The translations under genes and the position numbers were made by a program. A stretch of DNA of 64,000 nt from Halostella litorea (GTDB lineage Archaea; Halobacteriota; Halobacteria; Halobacteriales; Natronoarchaeaceae): positions 823,789 to 887,788 of the forward strand of contig NZ_ML214300.1 of NCBI RefSeq assembly GCF_004785955.1, given 5' to 3'. The notes beneath the pieces were generated by a model. It saw nothing but the letters and a program-made list of their open reading frames with translations, searched no databases and was not told the origin of the DNA. Within the stretch, counting starts at the first letter, position 1; each line of letters opens with the position of its first letter. This document shows positions 1-9,869 of this stretch, one piece after another.

Positions 1-109
1 GCCCGACGAGGCCGAGGAACTCCCCGGCCTCCACGCGCAGCGTCACGTCCTCGACGGCCGGCCGTGGGCCGTAGCCGAACGTCACCCCGTCGACGTCGAC
101 GACCGTCAT
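1..109 (-). CDS. znuC: Zn/Mn ABC transporter ATPase, N-terminal fragment
   Basis: Only the first 36 codons lie in the window; the gene continues past position 1. Translated on the minus strand it begins MTVVDVDGVTFGYG and runs to EAGEFLGLVG. This is the usual start of an ABC ATPase, with the aromatic A-loop region (FGYGPRP) and the strand leading into Walker A. Its ATG overlaps the TGA of the upstream znuA gene (ATGA), so the two are probably translationally coupled. Metal specificity is inferred from that neighbour. Partial because of the window edge, not because of damage. Confidence 0.8.
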   Translation of the reverse strand, partial: MTVVDVDGVTFGYGPRPAVEDVTLRVEAGEFLGLVG

Positions 110-1146
110 TCGGCACCCAGCGCCGTCCGCAGCGACGGCAGGTTCACGTGCTCCTGCACCTCCACGTACCCCCACCCCTCGTCCGCCCACGCCTCCGTCC
201 GGCCGGGGATCGGCGTGATCGGCAGGACCTCGCTCGCGTCGGTGTCCTCGACGAGCAGTTCGGCGGCGCGGTCGGCCTCGAACGTCGGCGCGAGCACGTG
301 GTCAATCCCGTGGCGCTCGATGATTTCCTGTGCCGCCCCGATGTCCCGCTGGGAGGGGGAGTCGTCCGGCGAGACGGACGTCAGCGCGTGGACCTCGAAG
401 CCGTACCGGCGGCCCATGTACTGGAAGGAGTTGTGCCCGGCCACGAGCACGGCGTCCCGCGACGCGGACGACAGGGCGGCCTCGAACTCGTCGTCGAGCG
501 CCGCCAGCCGGTCCCGGTACGCCGCGGCGTTGTCCCGGTAGGCGGACTCGTTGTCGGGGTCGACCGCCGCGAACCCGTCGGCGATCGTCCCGACGGCCGT
601 CGCCGCGCGCGTCGGGTCGAGCCAGAAGTGGGGGTCGGCGTCCCCGTGGTCGTGCCCGCCGTCGTCGTGATCCTCGCTCCCGTCCCCGTGGTCGTCGCCG
701 TCGTGGCCGTCGTCGTGGTTCTCCCCGTCGTGCTCGTCGCGGTCGTCGTGTCCGTCGTGGCTCCCGTCCGGCGGCAGGTGGTCGACGTCGCGCCGCGCGG
801 CGACGACTTCGACGTCCTCGTCGTCGCGCTCGACGTTCGCGACGACGTCGTCGGCCCACGGCTGGAACCCCTCGCCCATGTAGACGAAGGCATCGGCGGT
901 CAGCACGTTTCGCTGGAGCTGGCCGGACGGCTCCCAGCCGTGACCGTGCTGGCCGACCGGCACCAGCGTCTCGGCGTCGGCGGCGTCGCCCGCCACTTCC
1001 GCCGCGAAGTCCCCGAGCACGAAAAACGAGGCCTCCGCCGTCGTGCCGCCGTCGTCGCCCGAGACGCCGCCGAGACAGCCGGCGACGGCCGCCGCAAGCG
1101 TTCCAGCGCCGGTCGCGAGCATCCCGCGTCGAGTCAGTCCGTTCAT
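106..1146 (-). CDS. znuA: Zinc/manganese ABC transporter substrate-binding lipoprotein
   Basis: 346 aa, TroA/ZnuA cluster A-1 family. The N-terminus has a twin-arginine motif (TRRGML) followed by a hydrophobic segment and lipobox AGC near residue 24, so it is probably Tat-exported and lipid-anchored outside the membrane. Family features are the GQHGHGWEPS segment, the post-charged-loop DPHFWLDP motif, VLVAGHNSFQYMG, and a C-terminal APTFEAD segment. Between residues ~140 and 175 is an Asp/His-rich stretch, which in ZnuA proteins is a flexible metal-collecting loop. It captures divalent metal for the permease driven by the overlapping ATPase gene. Zinc rather than manganese is favoured by the His-rich loop, but this is inference. 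Confidence 0.88.
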   Translation of the reverse strand: MNGLTRRGMLATGAGTLAAAVAGCLGGVSGDDGGTTAEASFFVLGDFAAEVAGDAADAETLVPVGQHGHGWEPSGQLQRNVLTADAFVYMGEGFQPWADDVVANVERDDEDVEVVAARRDVDHLPPDGSHDGHDDRDEHDGENHDDGHDGDDHGDGSEDHDDGGHDHGDADPHFWLDPTRAATAVGTIADGFAAVDPDNESAYRDNAAAYRDRLAALDDEFEAALSSASRDAVLVAGHNSFQYMGRRYGFEVHALTSVSPDDSPSQRDIGAAQEIIERHGIDHVLAPTFEADRAAELLVEDTDASEVLPITPIPGRTEAWADEGWGYVEVQEHVNLPSLRTALGAE

Positions 1147-1215
1147 CTCGGTATTAACTCTATATCCTATCTTAATAAGAGCTATTATTCAAAGATTCTC
1201 TGTTATTATATCGTT
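1147..1215 (-). promoter_or_regulatory. AT-rich promoter region of znuA
   Basis: A strongly AT-rich stretch directly upstream of znuA, in sharp contrast to the GC-rich surroundings. On the minus strand it contains TTATTAAGATAGGATATAGA, which places a TATA-like element about 25-30 nt before the ATG. The transcript would be leaderless or nearly so. The length of the AT-rich block leaves room for a metal-dependent repressor site (DtxR- or Fur-like), but no clear dyad was identified. Confidence 0.5.
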
Positions 1216-1322
1216 GCCCCACGCACAGCTACCGAGCGCATCGGGACAGAAACGCGGTCCCGCGGCCGAACCGGGCCGGCAGCGGACGGCGACGAAAACG
1301 AGTCCCGTGGCGGACCGCGGCG

Positions 1323-1592
1323 TCAGGACCGGATCGTCTCGACTATCTCTTCGGCCTGCTCCCGGGCCTTCCCTTCGCCGACGCTTTTCTTTATCAGGAC
1401 GCTCTGAACCTCCCAGTCGTCGCTCCCCTCCTCTTTTCCGGTCCGGACCTCGCTCCCCTCCGACACCGAGTCGGACGCTTCGTCCGCCCAGTCGGGCGTG
1501 CGTATCTCGTCGAACTCGTCGGGGTCGCGAAAGCGGACGTGGTAGTAGTCGTCGCCCTCCTCCACCGCCTCGACCGACGGGTCGCTGGCCAT
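1323..1592 (-). CDS. Small acidic haloarchaeal hypothetical protein
   Basis: 89 aa, very acidic, with no transmembrane segment or signal peptide. It starts MASDPSVEAVEEGDDYYHVR and ends in a charged helix (SVGEGKAREQAEEIVETIRS). Codon use matches its neighbours and the reading frame is clean, so it is probably a real gene. I do not recognise a functional family. It lies between znuA and the queuosine-precursor transporter gene, on the same strand, about 75 nt after that gene, so it could be co-transcribed with it. Confidence 0.6.
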   Translation of the reverse strand: MASDPSVEAVEEGDDYYHVRFRDPDEFDEIRTPDWADEASDSVSEGSEVRTGKEEGSDDWEVQSVLIKKSVGEGKAREQAEEIVETIRS

Positions 1593-1667
1593 GTCGGTCG
1601 TCCCACGGGGGCGGTGAAAAGCGTCGCAGTCAGCGGGCCTACCGGTCGCGGCGGCGAGAGGTCCCGG

Positions 1668-2381
1668 TCAGGTCGGGGCGACGGCGCTCCCCTCGCGGTC
1701 GCGGACGGCGGCCACGACGGCGTACACCACCGGCGTGTCGAGCACGGCGATGGCGAGTTTCAGCAGGTACTGACCGACGATGAGGGAGAGTATCGCCGGT
1801 GGCTCCAGCGCGCCGCCGACGCCGAGCAGTCGCGGGGCGACGAAGAAGGCGACCGAGACGAAGATGACGGTGTCGATGGCCTGGCTGCTCGCGGTCGACC
1901 CGACGTTGCGGAGCCACAGCGCGTCGCCGTCGGTGTACTCCCGCAGGCGGTGGAAGGCGACCACGTCCCAGTTCTGCGAGACGACGTAGGCGAGCAGGCT
2001 CCCGAGGACGATGTTCGTGCTCGCGCCCAGCACGGTCTCGAACGTGCCGGCGTCGACGCCCGCCGGCGACGCCGGGGCGAGGATCGTCGACCACACCAGC
2101 GCCAGCACGACGAAGTTCATGACGAACGCGACGTTGACGACCACCTGCGCCGCGCGGCGGCCGTACAGTTCGGCGTAGCAGTCGCTCGCGAGGAACGTGA
2201 CGGCGTAGGCCAGCGCGGCCCCCGGCAGGAGCAGTTGGTCGCCCGCCACGGGGACGGAGACGGGGAGGCCGAACGCCAGTATCTTGGTCGCGGTCAGCTG
2301 TGCGGTCACCAGCGCCGTGACGAACAGGGCCACGAGGGAGACCTGTCCGACGGTCGGGGTGCCCGGATGTGTGTCGCTCAT
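1668..2381 (-). CDS. Queuosine/archaeosine precursor transporter (VUT/YhhQ family)
   Basis: 237 aa integral membrane protein with about six hydrophobic segments. The N-terminal segment VTAQLTATKILAFGLP and the ASDCYAELYGRRAA loop are characteristic of the VUT/YhhQ (DUF165) family, whose bacterial members import 7-deazaguanine precursors such as preQ0 and preQ1. Archaea need preQ0 to make archaeosine in tRNA, so salvage of preQ0 is the likely role. Length is normal for the family. Family membership is seen in the sequence; the substrate is inferred. Confidence 0.82.
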   Translation of the reverse strand: MSDTHPGTPTVGQVSLVALFVTALVTAQLTATKILAFGLPVSVPVAGDQLLLPGAALAYAVTFLASDCYAELYGRRAAQVVVNVAFVMNFVVLALVWSTILAPASPAGVDAGTFETVLGASTNIVLGSLLAYVVSQNWDVVAFHRLREYTDGDALWLRNVGSTASSQAIDTVIFVSVAFFVAPRLLGVGGALEPPAILSLIVGQYLLKLAIAVLDTPVVYAVVAAVRDREGSAVAPT

Positions 2382-2460
2382 ACCCCAGCGAGGCCCGTCG
2401 CCCCCTTCAGCCCTCCGAAACGGCTCGTCGTGGGCCGACGCGTCCGCGCCGTCGGCCGCC

Positions 2461-3435
<975 letters not shown>

Positions 3436-3491
3436 CGCCTCCGTCTAGCGCCGGCCGCTACGTATGCTTTCGGCTCCGGGCCGGTCGCCGG

Positions 3492-5015
3492 CTACGACTG
3501 GACCCGGGACAGCAACAGCACCGTCCCGACGAACGCCGCCGCCGCGCCGACCGCGACCAGCGACCCCTCGGGGACCGGCCGGCGCATGGTCCCCTCCAGC
3601 GCGAGCGCCCCGGCGACGCCGGCGGCCGCGACGGCGACGCTCGCCACCGCGTGGACGAGTTCGCCCTGCCGGCTCCACGCCTTCCGGCCCAGTTCCTCGG
3701 CGACGCCGACGCCGAACTCCCCGGCGTCCCAGGCGACGGTCGCGGCGGCCACGCCGATGTACAGCGCAAGCGGCCCGTCGCCGATGATCCCCGTGATGAG
3801 CGCGCCGACGAACAGCCCGCCGCTGGCGAGCGACACCGGCGCGACGCGGTCCGTCAGGAAGCCGAGGCGGGCGAGCAGGACGACGCCGCCGGCCAGCGCG
3901 GTAAAGAGGATCGCGCTGCCGGCGACCGCGAGCAGGGCCACGGAGCCCCGGCCCGCGACGGCGATCAGTTCCTCCAGCACCGGCGCCATCGCGACCGGCG
4001 TCCGGGCGCGGACCCGCGTTATCACCGGCGCGGTGAACACGGAGACGGCGAGGACGACCGCCACGCCGGCCGCGAAGGGGACGGCGCGGGGCGTGACGTC
4101 GGCCGCCGCGGCGTCCCGGACGCGGAGGACCGCCTCGGCCGCCGCGGCGGCGACGGCCCCGACGGCCGCCACGACGACGAGCAGCCAGCGGAGCGCCCCG
4201 GCGGTCGCTATCCCGTCAAGCGCCCCGAGCACCGCGCCGACGGGGCCGCCGGACGGGACGGTCCCGAGCAGCGTCAGGCCGCCGACCAGGACGCCGAGGG
4301 GCGCGACGACGAGGTACGTCCGCTGGAGGTGGACCCGCGCCCGCCGGACCTGCTCCGCGCGCCGGTCGGTCGCCCGCTCGGGCGCGAGTTCGACGAGCGG
4401 CAGCCGCGCGAGCGCCGCCCGCGCGGCGTAGCTCGCGGCGGCCAGCAACAGGAGGAAGTCGCCGACCCGCAGCGTCCGGCCCGTGGGGGCGACCAGTTCG
4501 CCCCACAGCGCGCCGACGACCGGCCCGCCGACGGCCGCCGTCTCGACCGAGCCGAGCTTCGAGGCCATCGCCATGAGCGCGGCCAGCGACAGCGGGAGGA
4601 GCGCGTAGCCAAAGCGGGAGACGGCGGTCGCGAGCGACCGGTTCCCGACGACGCCGGTCCACAGCGCGGCGAGGCCGGTGACGGCGACCAGCAGCGCGAC
4701 CGCGCGCAGGGCCCGCACCGGCGGGCCGCTCGCCATGGCGACCAGGTCGCCGACCAGCATCGCGCCGGCCGGGACCAGCAGCAACGCGCCGACCGCGAGC
4801 GGTTCGGGGTCGTCCTCGTTCAACAGCGACAGCGCGACCGCGACGACGAGCGCCGCCACCGCGCTGTCCACCACCTGCTCCAGGACCGCCGTCCGGGAGC
4901 CGACGAACAGGACGCCGGCGCCGACGACGGCGGTGACGAGGAGGCGGCTCGTCCGCGGCGGCGTCGCGTCGCCGTTTGCCGCCCGCTCCGGGCCGACGAA
5001 GGGGTTCAGGCTCAT
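3492..5015 (-). CDS. Polytopic membrane protein of MoxR-DUF58 cluster (DUF7519-like)
   Basis: 507 aa with roughly a dozen hydrophobic segments spread over its length and no catalytic motif that I can identify. It starts MSLNPFVGPERAANGDATPP. Its ATG overlaps the stop of the upstream DUF58 gene (ATGA), so it is translationally coupled to it. Members found between DUF58 and moxR genes in haloarchaea are annotated as DUF7519, and this assignment rests on position and topology. It is probably the membrane platform of the complex. The function is unknown. Confidence 0.75.
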   Translation of the reverse strand: MSLNPFVGPERAANGDATPPRTSRLLVTAVVGAGVLFVGSRTAVLEQVVDSAVAALVVAVALSLLNEDDPEPLAVGALLLVPAGAMLVGDLVAMASGPPVRALRAVALLVAVTGLAALWTGVVGNRSLATAVSRFGYALLPLSLAALMAMASKLGSVETAAVGGPVVGALWGELVAPTGRTLRVGDFLLLLAAASYAARAALARLPLVELAPERATDRRAEQVRRARVHLQRTYLVVAPLGVLVGGLTLLGTVPSGGPVGAVLGALDGIATAGALRWLLVVVAAVGAVAAAAAEAVLRVRDAAAADVTPRAVPFAAGVAVVLAVSVFTAPVITRVRARTPVAMAPVLEELIAVAGRGSVALLAVAGSAILFTALAGGVVLLARLGFLTDRVAPVSLASGGLFVGALITGIIGDGPLALYIGVAAATVAWDAGEFGVGVAEELGRKAWSRQGELVHAVASVAVAAAGVAGALALEGTMRRPVPEGSLVAVGAAAAFVGTVLLLSRVQS

Positions 5016-6298
5016 CGCACCGCCTCCAGCGCGTCGGCCAGCGCCAGCGTCAGCGGCTCGTCCGGGTGCCAGTCGACGACCGGTACGCCGGCGTCCCGCA
5101 CCCCGGCCAGCCGGGTCCGGCGTTCGAGCGCGACGATCCGCTTGCCGGTCGACCCGTCGCCGGCCACGTCCGGCGAGACGACGGTCAGTTCGTGGCCATG
5201 GGCCGCGAGCGTCCGCACCGCCTCCGGCGGGTAGGCGTCGAGGAACGGGCTGACGACGATCAGTTGCGTCGACCCGGAGAGGCGGCGGCGGAGGTCGGCG
5301 ACCGCGTCGTTTCCGGCCCCGCTACCGTCCGCGACGCCCCGGTCGCCTGCCGGCGACGCGAGCACCTCCGAGAACAGCCGCTCGGCCCGCGCCCGTAGCT
5401 CCGGCCCGCTCGACGGCTCGACCCAGGCGACCGTCTCGCCGGCCGGCGCGTCCTCGACGGCGGCGACCCCGACCTGGTGGTCGGCGTTCGCCAGCGTGCC
5501 GACCAGCCGCGCGGCGGCGTACACGCCCAGGTCCACGCCGGTGGGATACCCCTCGGCCGGCGCGACGTCGCAGGCGTCGCGGGCGTCGACCAGAACGACG
5601 GTCCGGGCGGCCTGCTGTCGCCGGTAGTCCACGGTCGTCAGCGAGCCGCTCTTGGCCAGTTGCCGCCAGTCGATCCGGCTCGGCGGGTCGCCGGTCCGGT
5701 ACTCCCGCGTGCCGTAGAACTCGACGCCGGAGCCGCCGGTGTCCGTCGGAAGCTGGCCGGTGAACCCCGTCGTCTGCTCGTGGAGCGGCACCTCGTCGAC
5801 GCCGACCTCACAGGAGAGGCGGGCGTCGCCGCCGGCCTCGACCGCGGCGGTGTCGTACCGCGTGGCGCTCGCGTTCCGGAGCCTGACCCGCGGCGGGTCG
5901 AAGGCGTACTCGCCGCGGCGCGCGACCAGCGAGTACGATACGGTCGCCGACTCGCCGGCCCGGAGCGCGACCGCCGCGCGCGGCGACCCCGCGAAGACGG
6001 TGACAGCGTCGGGGACGCCGTCGACGATGCGCACGTCCGGCAGCGCCCGGTCGGTCGCGTTCGTCACGGTCAGCGTCACGGTGACCGTCTCGCCCGGCAT
6101 CGGCGACGCCGGCCGGATCGACCGGTCGACCCGGACGCTCCCCGCCGCGGCGGGCGTCCCCGACAGCGCCCCGACGAGGACGAACGCGAGCGGGACGACG
6201 GCGGCCGCCAGCAGCGGCTGCTGGCCGCTCGCGACGCCGGCCGACGCCAGCGCCGCGCTCCCGGCGACCGCGCCGCCGAACCGCCGCACCGACGCCAT
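5012..6298 (-). CDS. DUF58 domain protein
   Basis: 428 aa. The start is the ATG at 6298 because it overlaps the TGA of the upstream gene (ATGA); a longer reading into that gene would be an artefact. Two N-terminal transmembrane segments (residues ~8-45) are followed by a beta-rich domain with PMPGETVTVTLTVTN. Next comes the DUF58 core with GVEFYGTREYRTGDPPSRIDW, and a vWA-like C-terminal half (TVVLVDARDACD). DUF58 proteins partner with MoxR ATPases. The membrane anchor and exported beta-domain suggest a role in assembling or maturing something at the cell surface. Confidence 0.88.
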   Translation of the reverse strand: MASVRRFGGAVAGSAALASAGVASGQQPLLAAAVVPLAFVLVGALSGTPAAAGSVRVDRSIRPASPMPGETVTVTLTVTNATDRALPDVRIVDGVPDAVTVFAGSPRAAVALRAGESATVSYSLVARRGEYAFDPPRVRLRNASATRYDTAAVEAGGDARLSCEVGVDEVPLHEQTTGFTGQLPTDTGGSGVEFYGTREYRTGDPPSRIDWRQLAKSGSLTTVDYRRQQAARTVVLVDARDACDVAPAEGYPTGVDLGVYAAARLVGTLANADHQVGVAAVEDAPAGETVAWVEPSSGPELRARAERLFSEVLASPAGDRGVADGSGAGNDAVADLRRRLSGSTQLIVVSPFLDAYPPEAVRTLAAHGHELTVVSPDVAGDGSTGKRIVALERRTRLAGVRDAGVPVVDWHPDEPLTLALADALEAVR

Positions 6299-7005
6299 CA
6301 GCGGGACACCCCCTCGCCGCGACGCGGGCCGTCCTCCCGCCGGGGCTGCGGGTCGCCGCCCGCCTGCGGTCGGCCGTCCGCTCCCCCGCCGTGCCAGCGG
6401 CGCTCGTGGCGGTCGAGTTCCCGGCGGAGCGCGTCGACCGTCCGGGCCGCACGCCGGCGGGTCTCCCGCTCGGGGGCGAGCCAGAGGCGGAGGCGCTCGC
6501 CGAACGTCCACGCCGTCGCGCGCTCGTCGCCGAGGAACCCGGCCGCGACGCGGTCGTCCGTCCACGTCCCGGCGGCGACCAGCGCCTCGGCGTCCGCGTC
6601 CGGGCGGCTCCGGTTCAGCACCACGAGCGCCGTCTCGTACAGGGTCGCGGCGGGGTCGGGGCCGCGGCCCCACGCCGACAGCTCCCGCTCGCCGACGCGC
6701 TCGACGGCGGCGTCGAACGCCTCGCCCGCGACGTCGTCGTCCGTCGTCGGGTCCTCGGGGGGCGCGGCGACGATGGGCTCGCTCCGGCCGGGCTCGCCCG
6801 ACGAGCGGACGCTCCACAGCACGGCCAGCAGGCCGAACGCCGCGACGGCAGCTGCGATCCGGGTCGAGCCGGTCGAGGCGGCCGCCTCGCGGGCGGCCGT
6901 CCGGACCCCCGCTGGCAGCAGGTCGGGCGCGTAGGCGAGTGCGACCCCCGCCGCCAGCGTCGTCGCTCCGACGGCGACGACGAGCCGGCGACCCCAGCGG
7001 TTCAT
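6298..7005 (-). CDS. Membrane-anchored acidic protein of the DUF58 cluster (DUF7269-like)
   Basis: 235 aa with an N-terminal transmembrane helix, a second hydrophobic segment near residues 50-65 (AAVAAFGLLAVLWSVRS), then a cytoplasmic charged helical domain. Both ends overlap neighbours by ATGA, upstream with the transglutaminase gene and downstream with the DUF58 gene. It is therefore firmly embedded in the operon. In other haloarchaea the protein at this position is annotated DUF7269. No catalytic motif is visible. It probably serves as a scaffold or adaptor in the MoxR-DUF58 complex. Confidence 0.72.
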   Translation of the reverse strand: MNRWGRRLVVAVGATTLAAGVALAYAPDLLPAGVRTAAREAAASTGSTRIAAAVAAFGLLAVLWSVRSSGEPGRSEPIVAAPPEDPTTDDDVAGEAFDAAVERVGERELSAWGRGPDPAATLYETALVVLNRSRPDADAEALVAAGTWTDDRVAAGFLGDERATAWTFGERLRLWLAPERETRRRAARTVDALRRELDRHERRWHGGGADGRPQAGGDPQPRREDGPRRGEGVSR

Positions 7006-9689
7006 CGGTCCTCGCCCCGGTTCCGGAGCGCGTCGAGCGCGCGGCGGGCAGCCGACAGCCGCTCCTCGTCCGGGCGGTCCTCGCCGTACTCCGCGCGCCG
7101 GAACGCGTTCGTCAGCCGGTACACCGGCTCGTCCGGGAACCCCTTCCGCACCGCCGCCCGGGCCACGTCGCCCGGCGTCCGCGTCCGGTTGTCGCCCGGC
7201 GAGACGAGGCCAACGAACCGACGCCAGAGCGCCCGGAGCGAGCGGCGCTCCTCGCTCACGTCCTCGGGCGCAGTCGCGCGCTCGACGACCTCCGTTCGGT
7301 CGGTCGGCTCGGGCCGCGGGCCGCCGCCGATGCCGACCCGCCCGAGCAGCTGCCGGACGAGGGCCCGCAGCCGGGCGACGACGCCGCCCAGCGTCAGCCC
7401 CGCCAGCGCCGCCCGGAGCCGCCGGAACCCGTCGAACCGCTCCACCGCCCGCTGGACCAGCCGCGCCAGCCCGTCGAGCCCGTCGCCGAGCGCGACGAGG
7501 ACGGCGACGAACCCGCCGGCGACCCAGCGCAGCCGCGCCGCCACGTCGTCGACGGTCACTCCGCGGCGGCGCGCGAGCGCGACGGCCCCCGAAAGCGCCG
7601 CGACGAGGGCGACGCCCGCCGCCGCGACCGGCAACAGGAGGCCGTCGAGCGCGGTTTCGGTCGTCCGCCCGTCGACCGACGCCGTCACCGTCGCCGAGTT
7701 CGCGAGCGGGAGCGGCACCGACAGCTCCCCGTCGCCGTCGGTCCGCCCGACCGTCTCGCCGTTTATCGCCACCGTGGCGTTGGACACGGGGTCGTCGCCG
7801 ACGGTGACGACGACGGTGGCGTTCCGGCCCGCCACCGCCAGCCCGTCGACGCTCGCGTCGAGTTCGCCGAGCGATATCGTCCGCTCGCCGGCCACGTCGC
7901 CCCGCTCGACGGCGACGGTCACCTCGTCGCCGGCCTCGCCGCGGAGCGTGGTCGTGAACGTCCCCGCCTCGTCCGTCCGGCCGACCGTCTCCCCGTCGAT
8001 CCGCACCGTCGCGTTCCGGAACGGCTCCCCGCCGGCCCGGACGAGCAGGTCGACGGTCGCCCCCGGCGTCGGCGTCCCGGCCACACGGACCGAGACGGTC
8101 GTGTCCACGTCGTACGTCCGGGTGCCGTTGCCGTCGGCCGGCGCTTCCTGTGCCGGCGGTGCGCCGAAGGCGAAGCCGCCGGACCGCTCGCCCGCGCCGG
8201 CGAGCGCGGCGCTGTCGGTCACCGTGAGACCGGCCGGCCCGCTCTCCCGCGTCGCCACCTCGACGGGGCGGACGGTGACGTTGAGGCTGTCCGTGTACGG
8301 CACCGTCCCGACCACCTGGCCCGCCGAGTCCGTTCTGCCGACGGGTTCACCGTTGAACGAGACGACCACGCCCTCGACGGGTCGGCCCGCCTTCGTCACC
8401 GACACCGTCACGTCCCGTCCGGGCGCGGGGTCGTCACCGAGGTCGATCGAGTACGGCGGTTCAGCGTTCGTGAGGGTCCCGTTGCTCGGGTCGTACGTCT
8501 CGCCGGGGCTCGTCTGCACCTCGTGGGGGTAGTCCTCGCCGTCGCCGGTCCGGTTCTCGACGGCCTGCTGCTGGACGGTCTGGCGGTCCGCCGCGGGCGT
8601 CGGGTCGAACTTCACCCAGCCGACGTCCTCGAAGTACACCTCGACCCAGGCGTGGGCGTTCATCCCCCGCACCTCGTAGCGGTTCTCGTCGACTGGCTGG
8701 CCCTGGCTGTAGCCGACGACGTAGCGCGCGGGGATGTCCTGTGTCCGCAGCATCGCCGTCATCGCCGTCGCGTAGTACTCGCAGTACCCCTCATCCATCT
8801 CGAAGATGAACTGGTCGGCCACGTCGCCGCTCGTGTCGTGGGACGCGTCGAGCGAGTAGTCCTTGTTCTCCTCCAGCCACCGCTCTATCGTCGCGGCCTT
8901 GTCGTAGGCCGTCGCGTCGTTCGCGGTCAGCTCCGACGTGAACTCCCCCACGCGGTCCGGCGTCGAGTCGGGCATGCGGGTGTACCGTTCGAGCTGCTCG
9001 GAGCCGGTCGGCGTCCCCGTACGCCGGAGCAGTTCGGGGTCGGGGTTCCGCCGGTAGCTCGTCACCGTGTACTCGCTCCCCGCCGCGAGCGGCTCGTCGG
9101 CGGCGATGCCGTACCGCTGGACCGACACCCGCGCGTCCGTGTCGATGTCGATCGGCCGCCACGCCGCCGGCAGCGCGGTGGCCGGCCGTTCGAGTTCGAC
9201 CGTCTGCTCCAGGCGGTAGCCGCCGCGGTTCGACCGCGCCGCGTCGAAGAACTCGCCCTGGCCGACCGCCCAGCCCTCGCCCGTGTACATGTCGTACGCC
9301 CCGGTGCGCCAGTACGCCGGCTGGTCGCTCTCGACGTAGAAGTGCGTCTCGGCGGACTGGTTGCGCAGCGACGCGCCGCCGAGCGAGCCGCCGACGCTCG
9401 TGCTGTCGCCGGGGTTCAGCGCGCCGAGCCCTGCCGACGCCGCGCCGGTGCCCCCGGGCACGCCGCCGGACGGGGTCGACGGCCCGCCGCCGTCGCCGCC
9501 GGACTGGTCGAACAGCGACTCGTTGAAGCTGTCGCCGCTCAGGGGCGCGGCGAGCGCCGGCACGACCGTGCCGGCCGCGACCAGGCCGACGACACAGGCG
9601 ACGGCGAGCGCCGCCGTCAGCGGGTCGCGGCCGTCGTTCGGAGGGCTGTTCGACGCATCCTGTCGGTCGTCGGGGGGTGGTCCGGCCAT
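7002..9689 (-). CDS. Membrane-anchored transglutaminase-like protein with DUF4129-type tail
   Basis: 895 aa counted from the ATG at 9689; a TATA-like AATAA element about 65 nt upstream supports this start over one at 9788. An N-terminal transmembrane helix precedes an extracellular region. The transglutaminase core has its complete triad: Cys in EGYCEYYAT, His in NAHAWVEVYF, Asp in FDPTPA. Three Ig-like repeats follow, each with a GE[TP]VGRTD signature. A second transmembrane helix (LLPVAAAGVALVAALSGAVAL) leads to a cytoplasmic tail ending in the DUF4129-like FRRAEYGEDRPDEERLSAA. First gene of the MoxR operon. A protease or cross-linking role at the surface is inferred. Confidence 0.87.
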   Translation of the reverse strand: MAGPPPDDRQDASNSPPNDGRDPLTAALAVACVVGLVAAGTVVPALAAPLSGDSFNESLFDQSGGDGGGPSTPSGGVPGGTGAASAGLGALNPGDSTSVGGSLGGASLRNQSAETHFYVESDQPAYWRTGAYDMYTGEGWAVGQGEFFDAARSNRGGYRLEQTVELERPATALPAAWRPIDIDTDARVSVQRYGIAADEPLAAGSEYTVTSYRRNPDPELLRRTGTPTGSEQLERYTRMPDSTPDRVGEFTSELTANDATAYDKAATIERWLEENKDYSLDASHDTSGDVADQFIFEMDEGYCEYYATAMTAMLRTQDIPARYVVGYSQGQPVDENRYEVRGMNAHAWVEVYFEDVGWVKFDPTPAADRQTVQQQAVENRTGDGEDYPHEVQTSPGETYDPSNGTLTNAEPPYSIDLGDDPAPGRDVTVSVTKAGRPVEGVVVSFNGEPVGRTDSAGQVVGTVPYTDSLNVTVRPVEVATRESGPAGLTVTDSAALAGAGERSGGFAFGAPPAQEAPADGNGTRTYDVDTTVSVRVAGTPTPGATVDLLVRAGGEPFRNATVRIDGETVGRTDEAGTFTTTLRGEAGDEVTVAVERGDVAGERTISLGELDASVDGLAVAGRNATVVVTVGDDPVSNATVAINGETVGRTDGDGELSVPLPLANSATVTASVDGRTTETALDGLLLPVAAAGVALVAALSGAVALARRRGVTVDDVAARLRWVAGGFVAVLVALGDGLDGLARLVQRAVERFDGFRRLRAALAGLTLGGVVARLRALVRQLLGRVGIGGGPRPEPTDRTEVVERATAPEDVSEERRSLRALWRRFVGLVSPGDNRTRTPGDVARAAVRKGFPDEPVYRLTNAFRRAEYGEDRPDEERLSAARRALDALRNRGEDR

Positions 9690-9744
9690 GACTCGTCTCC
9701 GGGGCCGGGGCGGGGGACCCGGCCGTCGTGTTGTCGGATACAGG

Positions 9745-9770
9745 TGCCGAGAGAGTAATAAGTCTTGGAG
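9745..9770. promoter_or_regulatory. Divergent promoter core between transglutaminase operon and propeller lipoprotein
   Basis: The segment GAGAGAGTAATAAGTCTTGG is the only AT-rich patch between the two divergent genes. It reads as a TATA-like element on both strands (AGTAATAAG / CTTATTACT). From it a minus transcript would start around 9730, giving a short leader before the ATG at 9689. A plus transcript would start around 9785, upstream of the 33-bp palindrome. Confidence 0.45.
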
Positions 9771-9806
9771 TGCTCGACGCGCCGTCACGGCGACGGGTCG
9801 CTCTCG

Positions 9807-9839
9807 CTCACCGCGTGAGCGGTCCGCTCAAGCGGTGAG
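9807..9839. repeat. 33-bp near-perfect palindrome upstream of propeller lipoprotein gene
   Basis: Two 16-nt arms, CTCACCGCGTGAGCGG and CCGCTCAAGCGGTGAG, flank a single T and are complementary except at one position. Each arm is itself partly palindromic (CTCACCGCGTGAG), so several alternative hairpins are possible. It lies between divergent genes and is therefore not an ordinary transcription terminator. It would be an operator or a strong hairpin in the 5' leader of the plus-strand gene, ending 3 nt before one candidate ATG (9843) and 30 nt before another (9870). Confidence 0.7.
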
Positions 9840-9869
9840 AGAATGTACCTGTCGTCGCTGTGTACTGCT

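Noticed and set aside
612-760. His/Asp-rich repetitive DNA inside znuA as a tandem-repeat or regulatory element.
   Set aside because: It encodes the metal-binding loop normal for ZnuA proteins and is in frame.
5739-9758. A 1,339-codon open frame on the plus strand opposite the DUF58-transglutaminase genes.
   Set aside because: Its product is Arg/Pro/Val-rich with no domain. The opposite strand encodes clear membrane, DUF58 and transglutaminase motifs. Long antisense frames are expected in GC-rich DNA.
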